Positions 34,291 to 44,165 of a stretch of DNA of 64,000 nt are shown here, piece after piece. The notes below the pieces were generated by a model. It was not told the DNA's origin and searched no databases. It saw only the letters and a program-made list of their open reading frames with translations. The stretch comes from Closterium sp. NIES-65 (taxonomy: Eukaryota > Streptophyta > Zygnematophyceae > Desmidiales > Closteriaceae). A program made the position numbers and the translations under genes. The DNA lies in assembly GCA_948144175.1 (NCBI GenBank), contig CANXME010002486.1, positions 5,407,001 through 5,471,000 of the forward strand. The letters are read 5' to 3'. Every line of letters begins with the position of its first letter. Position 1 is the first letter of the stretch.

Positions 34291-34295
34291 AGAAT

Positions 34296-34975
34296 AATAT
34301 ATCTTGCAAAAACTATGCTAAACAAGAGTCACTGGTGGCGATTACGTGCATCGCCAAAAACTTGGCTGACTTACGTGCATATTTAGAAAAGCTTGCTTTC
34401 TCGCATGTAGTAATTGACATTGTCTCATTTCAATGGGTTTCGTACACCAAAACTCGCGATTAGTGCGGTTCAACGTTGCCCGTTCCTACATTACAAGCAG
34501 ATTCGCTTTCAAAACACATAAGCGTTACAGCAATTACTACATGCGAGAATTGTCAGGTTGGTGTCAAGAATTGTATATTATACGCAACTACATACAATAT
34601 AGTTAGTGTAATATCACTGTCGAAATGTTTCTATTGGTGGTGATCCTCCCTTCGCCACCTGCGCTTGCTATGTCTTGTACCTGTGCTATAGTGAGAACCC
34701 CTCTTTTCTCGCTAATCTCTCTCTCCACTCTAGCCTAGGGTTCCTAAGACTAAGGCTATTCTGACAGCTGGTACTGTACCTTACATGAAGCGTCAAACAT
34801 TTCAGTGTTAACATGTATTTTATAATGCCAGGTGTGTCGAGAGTCTACAGCTACCAGCTGCCCACCTGTGCCCATTTCCACCGCACTGTAACCCTACACC
34901 GGAACACAGGGAGCTTCACATTAGAGCCCACCCTAGTCCACACAGGTTAATGTGAGAAGGAAACACTCTGGTCAC
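34296..34975. other. intergenic, with a 17-bp inverted repeat
   Basis: AT-richer DNA between element A and the 3' flank of the SLH gene. It holds the perfect inverted repeat CTCGCATGTAGTAATTG (34400-34416) and its complement (34531-34547), 114 bp apart. No reading frame was recognised. Confidence 0.6.
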
Positions 34976-35345
34976 TGCTTCTCCACAGAAGCAGCAGCAG
35001 CAGCAGCCACAGCAAAGGTTATGGACCCTCTGCTGCCCACTCTCCCAGCAGCTCATCTGTCTCTCGCTAGGTATAGGCTGCTCAAGCCCTGATGCTTGCT
35101 CACTGCCCCTTCACACTCCCAGCAGCAGCAGCAGTCACAGCAAAGCCAATCGAACCACTACCAAACGCCTTCCCAGCAGCCCATCTGTACCCCGCTTCGA
35201 TATGCTGCTCATGCCCTGAGGTTTGCTCACTGCTTCTTCACACCACCAGCAGCAGCAGCAGCAGCAGAGCCAACAGAACCCTTGCTGCCAGCCCTCCCAG
35301 CAGCCCATCTGTACCCCGCTTGGATAGGCTGCTCAATCCCTAATG
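34976..35345 (-). repeat. three downstream copies of the SLH gene's last coding segment
   Basis: Roughly 120-bp units (about 34980-35095, 35096-35220, 35221-35340). Each repeats the Ala/Gly-rich end of the final exon (SATAAAG and flanks) and the following GAAGCAGTGAGCA-type sequence. All lie 3' of the stop codon, so they are untranslated if the stop is used. Confidence 0.7.
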
Positions 35346-35350
35346 CTCGA

Positions 35351-38300
35351 TCACTGCTTCTTCACACCACCACCACCAGCACCAGCAGCAGCAGTAGCAG
35401 AGCCAACAGAACCCCTGCTGCCAGCCTTCCCAGCAGCCCTCCCAGCAGCCCACCTGTACCCTGCTTTCTCCCGTATCTCCCTCACCCCCCTGTCCATCAC
35501 CCCTTTACCCACCCTCACCATTCTACTTGCCTCCTCCCTCCCCATTGACACCATCCTCTCCCCTACCTCCCTCACTCCCTCGATCCTCCTCGCCACCTCC
35601 CCTCCCACTTGCTCCCGCACCATCCTCGCACCTTCCTTCAGATCAGCACCCTGTAGCCCCCGCACCTTCCTGGCAGCTTCCTCGGCCCTTTTACTCAACG
35701 ACCGCTGCAAGCTGCCGTCCGCCACGCTGGCAGCCAGGCTGGACGCCACGTCAGCAGAACGCTCTTTGATTTTTACCAGATTCTTGGCAGCGCCGTGTTT
35801 CGCCTCCTCTGCTCTCTGTTGAATCAACTCCGCCCACCAGCCCGGGGGGAGAATAGCAGGTTCTTGGATGCTGCAAGGGGGGGGGGGTGCAATGAAGGAA
35901 AAGAGAGCGAGAGTAAGAAGGGAGGGAATGGAAATGCATTCTGAAATGGAAACAGGAGACGATCTGCTGGTGGTGCCGTGCTGTGCCTGCTGTGCTGTGC
36001 TCTCTGTTGGATCGAACCCACCCACCATCCCGCGGGAACCAATCCACCAAATCCACCCATCTTGGGTGGGGAGAGGTGACGAATACGCCACACTCACATG
36101 TCTCCCACATATCTTCTGAATTCTGACTTTCTCTGCTGCAATACAAGCAGGAACAACCATCCCATCCAAAGCACCACTCACCTGCACTCCTCCGTCCCAT
36201 CAGAAGCGCTACCTTCCACACCCGCACCTCCTCCTCCCACCTCCCCCTCACTGACAAACCCATATGCAGATTCTCGAAAGTAACTCACCTGCCCTCCTCC
36301 GTCCCATAAGAAGCACTGCCCTCCACACTCGCACCTCCTCCTGCTGCCTTCCAATCCCCCCTTCTTGCAATGCTAGCAGTGGCACAACCATCCCATCCAA
36401 AGCACAACTCACCTGCCCTCCTCCGTCCCATCAGAAGCGCTACCTTCCACACCCGCACCTCCTCCTCCTCCTGCCTCCCTCTTGCTGCCGAAACCTTGCT
36501 CCCCTTCGCCTGCCACCCCACTCGCCCCTTCTGTCTCCTCTCCTTCCAGCCCCCCACTTGCAGTACTAACTTTCCCTCCACCCTCATCATCTCCACTGCT
36601 GCTATACCTTCCAGCCTCAGCTCTAAATCTCTCTACCTCTTCCCTCAGTGAGTCCCTTTCCCTCTCCACACACTCACGCTCTTCCCTCTCCCTCCTCACT
36701 CCCTCCTCCTCCTCTCTTCTCACTCTCTCCATCTCCTCGGCCAATTGTGCTGCTTCCCGCTTTGCTGACTCAGCCTCCTGCCTCGCCACGTCAGCTTCCT
36801 TCCGAGCTTCCGCCACCTCCACCCGAACCGCAGCCTCGTTCACCGTCTCATAGGTTCGGCCGAACGTGAGCGCCGCAGCAGCCTGCGCGTGCGTAACAGG
36901 CTTTAAGGGGTCAAACCGACGAACATTACCGAACACCAAGGGAATAACAGCCGCATTAGTAGCAGATTTGAAATCTTGCCCCCTCCCCTGCCCCTCCCCC
37001 AGCCCCTTACCCCCGGCCTGCCCCCAACCCTCCTCTTCCCCCTCTGGTTGGTGCTCCATGCCCCCCCTGTGATGCAGGAGATCAAAAGAGACGGCTCTTT
37101 GGGCGGCAGGGGAGATTCGGGCGGCGTCAATGAGCCCGCATGTGTGGCGCAGGGCGGCAAGGTCGGGCGGCGGGAGGTGGGAATACTCCAGAGCAAAGCG
37201 CCACGTCAGCAGATCCTGACGGGTGAGGGGACTGGTGCACGCACGCAAGAGACAACAGGGACAGGAGATGGGAAAGAGAAAGGTAAGAGGTGAAGTAATT
37301 TCATTTTTAGAGAATCCTTCTCATAGAGAAGGAGTCAAGAGGTGGATAGTCAACTCATGCAAGGGAGTCTATTTCTGAGGCGCCTCAAAAAGAGGTGGAT
37401 AGACAACTCGGGCAAGTGAGGCACTGGCCTTTCTTAACAACAAGGAAAGGCAGGAGGAACAAGATCGATCAATCAATCAATCAATCAATCAATTCTGCGT
37501 CGGGTAGGAGCATGCACCCGCGCTGCAAACCATCTGCCTTAATTTCTGGAAATCGGTAGCACCTCACAAGGCACTCGATGAGTCGCCCCAACGCAACCTC
37601 CCTCCCACACATGGCTAGAGATTGCATGTTAAGTGATATGACACTGCACTTGCAACAACTCCCTGACTTCCACAATCGCCCGTCCCTTATACTCACCTGT
37701 CTGGGCGGAATAGGGCCTCACCCTCCCCTGCACCTTACCCCTTGGACATGTCTCAGAAGCAGCGAAAGCCTGTGTTCCTCACAATCGGTTGTCTCAAAAG
37801 CAGTCACGGCAGTGTGTCTTACAATCGTCCGTCCCTTATACTCACCTGTCTGGCCGGAATAGCGCCTCACCCTCCCCTGCACCTTCCCCTGCCGCTGCCC
37901 CTCCCGCCTCGTCCTTCCGACCCAACAGGCTGGGCAGAATGCCAGCTTCGGCCAGACCTGTGCGAGAGGTACGGAAAGAATAGCAGGAATCAGAGAATAA
38001 GATCCCGGAGTGCACGATGGGATGGCAGAGGAGAGGAGGGATGGGATAGGAGTGCACGATGGGATGGCAGAGGAGAGGAGGGATGGGATAGGAGTGCACG
38101 ATGGGATGGCTGAGGAGAGGAGGGATGGGATAGGAGTGCACGATGGGATGGCAGAGGAGAGGAGGGATGGGATAGGAGTGCACGATGGGATGGCAGAGGA
38201 GAGGAGGGATGGGATAGGAGTGCACGATGGGATGGCAGAGGAGAGGAGGGATGGGATAGGAGTGCACGATGGGATGGCAGAGGAGAGGAGGGATGGGATA

Positions 38301-40726
38301 GGAGTGCACGATGGGATGGCAGAGGAGAGGAGGGATGGGATAGGAGTGCACGATGGGATGGCAGAGGAGAGGAGGGATGGGATAGGAGTGCACGATGGGA
38401 TGGAAAAGATGAGGAATTGACATGGGAGAGGGATGGGGGGTGAATGAAACACCGTGATACAAGGGTTGCTAGCAACGAGTGTAGAAAGGAATGATAGGGA
38501 ACATCAACCTTGAACAGAAAGGATATCTGGAAGCAACGATGGCGATAGCATCGGGGTTGATAGCAACAAGTGTGATTGAAATGGGGGTGCTGATAAAAGC
38601 TTGTTCAAAATAAAGAGAAGACTCACCTTGAATGGCGGCGAAGTCCTGGTCATCGGGTGCCACGTCAGCATAGGCTTGCTCCGATATCCCCTCTATAAAC
38701 ATGGCGGGATACACCCTATCGGTGGGCGAGGCTGAGAGCTTCTCACTGAAAGCCATCAGCCACGTGGCAAACTCCCTCCTCGTGCATATGCCAGCTGGTG
38801 CCACGTCAGCATCTATCACCTGATTGGTTGGTGGGAGCATGGGGAGGAGGAGTAGAGAGGAGGATTTATAAATCCGGTTCTAAACAAACAGTTATCACTC
38901 GTCCCACATACTTGGTAGGGCTAGTCTGCACTTGGTTAGGAGAGCTTCACCCACTTACAGAAATACACACTCTACACACTCACTCTACACACTCAGTCTA
39001 CACACTCACTCTACACACTCACTCTACACACTCACTCTACACACTCACTCTACACACTCACTCTACACACTCACTCTACACACTCACTCTACACACTCAC
39101 CTACACACTCACACACTCCCTCTGCACACTCCCTCTACACACTCACCTACACAATCCAAACCTACAGGAAGAATTTTCACATGCGAGCACCCCCCACCTC
39201 CCCCAAACACCTATGATGCGCCTCCCTTTACGTTGCAGGGAGTTTTTGAGATTTCTAGAAAATTCTCAAAAACTCCCAAACACCTATGATGCGCCTCCCG
39301 TTCTCAAAAGTTTCTCGATGACGATATCGCCCTTTCAGTCGGATCAGTCACGCTTGTGTAATCACCCTTGCATACTTCCTGTTTGTGTTTTCGAGGCGCC
39401 ACAGAAACACGTTTTATTTCATAGGTGCCTGTTTTTGAGGTGTCTCGAAAACAGACTTCTAGCCGGATAACATCACCTCAAGAGCTCCTTGAGGTGAGAT
39501 GAATGGCTTCATCCTTGTGTAACCACCTTTACACCACCCTTACACCCTTGCATCCTTGTGCATCCTTGTGCATCCTTTCCCTATGTAATTCTTCTGCTGC
39601 GCCCGTGTGCAAGCCCTCACCTGGAGCTCTTTCAGTCCTTCCAGCATGCGGGCATGCTCCGGGTTCACATGAGGTGCCACCACCCTCATCCTCTCCTCCC
39701 TCCCCCTTCCATGCCAACTCTGTAAGCCACCTCCCTGGGTTTACCTGAAGCTCTTTCTGTCCTTCCAACATGCAAGCATGCTCCGGGCTCACATGATGCA
39801 GCACCACCATTCGCATCCTCTTCCACTTCCCCTTTCCAGCCGTGTTTTGAGTCGACTCACGTCATTCACCTTGCTTGCAATCACTCTGGAGTCCCTATCT
39901 CACCTGAAGCTCCTTCAGTCCTTCCAGCATGCGGGCATGCTCCGGGTTCACATGAGGCGCCACCACCACCCTCATCCTCTCCTCCCTCCCTCTTCCCACC
40001 ACCACCCCTCTCCATCCCCCAGCACCCATACCCTTTGTCACCCCCCCCTCCCCCACCGCACTCCCCCCCTCTCCCTCTCCGATTCCCCTCCCGTCTTCCT
40101 TCACACTCTCTCCCTCACTCGATTCTTCCCCCGTTCCTTCTCTCCTGTTCTCCTCTCCTCCCTCCACCGCCTCCCCCTCTGCTGCTTCTGCACCTGCCTT
40201 CAGCCCTCGCCTCCCCTGATCAGTGTCTTGGGATGACATATCTACCAGGATGGAACGAGCAAGCACACTGGGAGAACACATTAGAACGTGCTTGTTCTAT
40301 TCCTATTCTCCAGTGCGCTTTCTCCAGTGCGCTTTCTCCAGTGTGCACACAGAATTTGGTTGTTCAAGTCAGACTCATACAAAAGGAGACGGCAAACTAT
40401 AACACATCAGAGCTGGACATTCCCTTCCTCTGTTGAAATCTCGAACAGCGGGCAGCAGCCTACAAAAAGATAATCAGAATTGAAATCTGCTAATGGGAGG
40501 TGGTTATATCGAGAGAAAAAGTTGTTTCACCTTCATGAGCGCTGACGGTGGTGACTGAATCACGATGTGAGTGTAGCAGAGGGATGCCTGTAGGGAGAGA
40601 CACGATGGTGTGAAGTGAACAAGGCACTCAAACGAAAGCATGGGTGTCGCACGAGAGGGCGAGGCTTACTGTGGGTTCATTGCATCGCAACACTCAATTG
40701 AGAAAAGCCAAAAAAAGAAGAAAAAA

Positions 40727-40758
<32 letters not shown>

Positions 40759-42991
40759 AAACGCGTGAGAGACTTCTAGCAAACATTTCAGTAACAATGA
40801 ATTCTACAAGTTGAATCAGTTGCTGCCACGTAAAGACTATGGCTCCCGTTTGGGGCTCCAAGCACAGCGCTATGCTGGATCCACCCCCATTCCATCTTTT
40901 TCCGCCTTGGCTTCCAGCCCCTCCGTCTCCACCTCCCCACCCACCCCTCGTCTGGTCAATCCCTGCTCTGCCTTCACAAGCTTCATGCACTCTCTGGTTC
41001 ACCACTCCCATACGCACCTTTGTCGCTCAGAGTCCCTCGGTACAGCAGCACGGCACCGCACAGCAGAGAGGCGACCAGAAGAGGCTCTGAGGAATCGGGG
41101 CGGGAGGGGAGCGGAAAGGGGATAGCACCACACCACAGGGAGGCGATCAGAAGAGGCGTGAGCGGAAGGGTGTGGGATGAGAGGGGGATGAGAGGAGGAT
41201 GAGAGGAGGATGACAGGGGAAGGACCAGACACCATCACACCATCACAGCATTACGATAACCATCACAGCATTACGATAACCATCACAGCATTACGATAAC
41301 CATCACAGCATTACGATAACCATCACAGCATTACGATAACCATCACAGCATTACGATAACCATCACAGCATTACGATAACCATCACAGCATTACGATAAC
41401 CATCACAGCATTACGATAACCATCACAGCATTACGATAACCATCACAGCATTACGATAACCATCACAGCATTACGATAACCATCACAGCATTACGATAAC
41501 CATCACAGCATTACGATAACCATCACAGCATTACGATAACCATCACAGCATTACGATAACCATCACAGCATTACGATAACCATCACAGCATTACGATAAC
41601 CATCACAGCATTACGATAACCATCACAGCATTACGATAACCATCACAGCATTACGATAACCATCACAGCATTACGATAACCATCACAGCATTACGATAAC
41701 CATCACAGCATTACGATAACCATCACAGCATTACGATAACCATCACAGCATTACGATAACCATCACAGCATTACGATAACCATCACAGCATTACGATAAC
41801 CATCACAGCATTACGATAACCATCACAGCATTACGATAACCATCACAGCATTACGATAACCATCACAGCATTACGATAACCATCACAGCATTACGATAAC
41901 CATCACAGCATTACGATAACCATCACATTCACCAGAACCAGAACCAACTCACTTGTGATCGGCGCCTTTCGACGCCAAGCGGGTGGTCCAGGCCGGGCAA
42001 CCCGAACCACTTCAGACGACCAACCGTTAAACGCCAGCTGTCGCACCACCACTGCCTCGCCGCTGCCCGCAGAATCGGATGACGTGTCACGAGAAGATGC
42101 TGAGTCAGCAAATGCTGACTCAGCAGGCCAGCTCCAGGAACTCAGCGCCACCTCCTCTTCACTGCTTCTAATATGCCCAGAGTGGATCTCGGATCCTTTA
42201 CGGTGGTTACCAGCGCGATGGTTACTGTTACTGCTCCTGTTCGTACGAGCTGGCTTCTGCGGATCTCCTTGTCCTGTAGCCGGTACCTGAACGTCAACTT
42301 GCGCCGGCTTTCGAGATGCTTCAACTTCAGCAGCCGACTTGTCGCTGTAAGCACCGCCGCTCTCGGTGTTTCCTTCCGCTGTGCTGTCATCACTATCACT
42401 CACAAAATCAATCTCAGCTTCAGATTCAACTTCGATTTCAACATCGTCATCCCCATCGCGAGAGTTTTCGTGAGTCTTCGCCAAGCTGTCCACGAGAGCC
42501 TTGGCGACGTCGTGAGGGATCATGGGCGACCTGCTGGCATCGGCGCGCAGCGAAACCTGATCATAGCTTGTTCCGGAGCCATAGGCTTTATCATCACCAC
42601 TGGAATATCTTCGGTCACCATCGGAATCGCTTAGGCGATAGGCATTGCCAGGGCCATAGGGATTGCCGTCTCTATCGCTGTCGCTAAAAGGAGTATCACC
42701 GCCAGGATTGTTCTCCACCCAGTCCCAGTGCCGGCTCTGAGCAGACGCGCCGCGGAACAGCCTATCCCGGCCTGACAGGTGGATACTAGCCGAGCCGTTT
42801 TCGCTAGGCGAGAACCCGTGGCGGCCTTTCCGGAAGTTGTTATTTGACGATCGTAACCGTATTATTTGGAATAATCCCAGTGGATCCGCATACAGTTGAC
42901 CCGCGGCTGCGACTCCCGCTATTCTGCTCGAGCTCGGAAGGCTAACTAGCAGCCTCGCGCGCTCGCCGCCGCATATTGCGGACGTTCGCAT
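35351..42991 (-). CDS. plastid-type SLH-domain, coiled-coil membrane protein (At5g23890-like)
   Basis: Exon model (minus): 42991-41953, 41086-41018, 40241-39904, 38819-38627, 37957-37846, 37231-36413, 35870-35351. All phases agree, giving about 1,029 residues. Exon 1 has a Ser/Arg-rich N-terminus like a plastid transit peptide and a long acidic low-complexity region. Exon 2 encodes one membrane helix (PLLVASLLCGAVLLY). Exons 3-5 carry an SLH-type unit (ICTRREFATWLMAF, YADVAPDDQDFAAIQG, LAEAGILPSLLGR). Exon 6 continues with SPLTRQDLLTWRFALE, FGNVRRFDPLKPVTHAQAA and a Glu/Arg coiled coil. Exon 7 is a charged amphipathic repeat region. This order matches Arabidopsis At5g23890/At5g52410 as I recall them; the function is not established. 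The start was chosen as the first ATG of the long exon. Confidence 0.72.
35985..36060 (-). repeat. 5'-edge copy of SLH exon 7
   Basis: Encodes LVPAGWWVGSIQQRAQ, a diverged copy of ILPPGWWAELIQQRAEE at the start of exon 7 (35870). It lies upstream of the real exon. Confidence 0.65.
36170..36345 (-). repeat. 3'-edge copies of SLH exon 6
   Basis: Two downstream copies (about 36181-36230 and 36291-36345) of the exon 6 end VEGSASDGTEEG with GTGAGT donors. They follow the real donor at 36412. Confidence 0.75.
37470..37495. repeat. (AATC)n microsatellite
   Basis: About six tandem AATC units in the intron between SLH exons 5 and 6. Confidence 0.85.
37680..37745 (-). repeat. 3'-edge copy of SLH exon 5
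   Basis: Repeats GEGEALFRP and the donor GTGAGTATAAGGGACG, downstream of the real exon 37957-37846. Confidence 0.75.
38007..38404. repeat. 42-bp minisatellite, about 9.5 copies
   Basis: Near-perfect array with the 42-bp period starting GGAGTGCACGATGGGATGGC, in the intron between SLH exons 4 and 5. Because 42 is divisible by three, all frames look open (for example HDGMAEERRDGIGV repeats), which is not evidence of coding. Confidence 0.92.
38960..39155. repeat. 13-bp tandem repeat ACTCTACACACTC
   Basis: About 14 copies, some degenerate, in the intron between SLH exons 3 and 4. Confidence 0.88.
39238..39295. repeat. imperfect palindrome AGTTTTTGAGA...TCTCAAAAACT
   Basis: GGGAGTTTTTGAGATTTC pairs with the following AAATTCTCAAAAACTCCC around TAGA. 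A related word (GAGTTTATGAGAATTTTC then AAAAACTCCC) is at 1689-1716 in the GT34 intron. Confidence 0.6.
39615..39790 (-). repeat. 3'-edge copies of SLH exon 3
   Basis: Two downstream copies of the exon 3 end (NPEHARMLEGLKELQ), at about 39620-39680 and 39740-39790, with GTGAGG and GTAAAC after them. The real donor is at 39903. Confidence 0.75.
40708..40762. repeat. (AAAG)n microsatellite
   Basis: A-rich run passing into at least eight GAAA units, in the intron between SLH exons 2 and 3. Confidence 0.85.
41110..41160 (-). repeat. 5'-edge copy of SLH exon 2
   Basis: Encodes TPLLIASLWCGAI, a copy of the membrane-helix exon start EPLLVASLLCGAV (41086). The acceptor has decayed from TCAG to CACG. 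It lies upstream of the real exon. Confidence 0.65.
41241..41920. repeat. 20-bp minisatellite, 34 perfect copies
   Basis: Unit CATCACAGCATTACGATAAC repeated 34 times with no change visible, 680 bp, ending 33 bp from the donor of SLH exon 1. Adjacent partial units lie on both sides. There are no spacers, so this is not a CRISPR. Confidence 0.97.
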
Positions 42992-44130
42992 GATGCCAGC
43001 TGACAGAGGACTTCGATCGAGAGTCTTCTACGAAGTAACTGTAGCTAGTCGAAACTAGGTTTCGTTACTGAATGAACAATAGCGATCTGCTGTGACGGAC
43101 ATGGTTGCAAAAAGAGGCACGATACCAACGAATGTGGCCATCAAAGGCGGAATGTGGCGAGGAGGCAGTGGCGAATTCGAGAAAAAGCGGCTGAATCCGA
43201 AAGAAAGCGGGTGACATGGAAGAGGTGTTTCTGCGGAGAAGATACAGCAGAGGTGTTTCTGAAAGATATCGGAATATTAGCAGGGTTCCACAACGTAACA
43301 GAGCGTTTGGGAACGTGTTTCCGTGGTTTCGTGAGGTAAAATCAAGAATATGCACAGTTGGCAAGACCTCACGGCTTACGGTTCAAAAGTGACAAACACG
43401 TCAGTTGGGAAAGTGCATGGCCAATCAGAGGCAAAAGATGGTCAGTGGCGTGGCAACGAAGGTGCTTCTTTCGAAGACACCGAGGACTATCACGTCTGGC
43501 CTGAATACACGTGGCTGGTGAGGTGATTGGTGCGACCTTCTCCAAGCCAACAAACGCTCTCGTCTCTAGCTGTCACAGTAGTGTTTTAGGGTTACTAACT
43601 TGAAGATATTGAACTGCACAATACAATGCTAAAAACACTATCCAATGTTATAGCCTATAATGCGGGGGCTAGATATAACAAACCGTATCATCTTAGCCTT
43701 CCTATGAGAATTTATTAATAAAAATAGAATAGATAACGCTTCTAAAGTTACAATGAATATACAGCTTGTAATACGAGTGGTGTTTTTAGCATTTGTTCCG
43801 AGTGCAATTGAGTAATGCGAGAATCGCACTATCGAAGCAAGAGTACAATGAGTGAAGGCATGAACGAAGAATATATAGCGAAAATAGTGGTAACGGTAAT
43901 GGACTGTGGTTGTCGCGCGACGGGCCTGGGACTCAGGTTTGGGAAAATGTCGAAGCAGAGGCCCGGAGCGCGGGTTACCCACCGAACCGTGAGGTCGGAG
44001 TGCGACGTGCGAAGGTGGCCGGAGGATTGTCGATGCGAGGGTTGCGAGTGGTAACGGTGCTGACTGTGGTGCTACAGTGGTATACGCGCTGAGCGGGGAC
44101 GCGAAGTAAGGAAAAAAAAAATTCCTTACA
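42992..44130. other. SLH gene 5' flank and 3' LTR of gypsy element E
   Basis: The SLH promoter should lie near 43000-43500. The part ending at 44130 (minus-strand start TGTAAGGAATTTTTT) is the 3' LTR of element E. Its left boundary cannot be fixed because the other LTR is outside the window. No host reading frame was recognised. Confidence 0.5.
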
Positions 44131-44165
44131 CTACCCCCCCCCCCCCCCCCCCCTCCCCCCCCCAA
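44131..44165 (-). promoter_or_regulatory. polypurine tract of gypsy element E
   Basis: A run of about 30 C on the plus strand broken by one T (G-run on the element's strand), directly before the LTR start at 44130. Confidence 0.75.

Noticed and set aside
37842-38475. Repeat proteins (HDGMAEERRDGIGV and its antisense forms)
   Set aside because: Translations of the 42-bp intronic minisatellite. Every frame on both strands is open.
41241-41920. CRISPR array
   Set aside because: Direct tandem 20-mers without spacers or cas genes in eukaryotic intron sequence.
43571-43700. Left boundary of the 3' LTR of E near 43571-43650
   Set aside because: Several TG starts are possible, and without the second LTR or a duplication none can be chosen.
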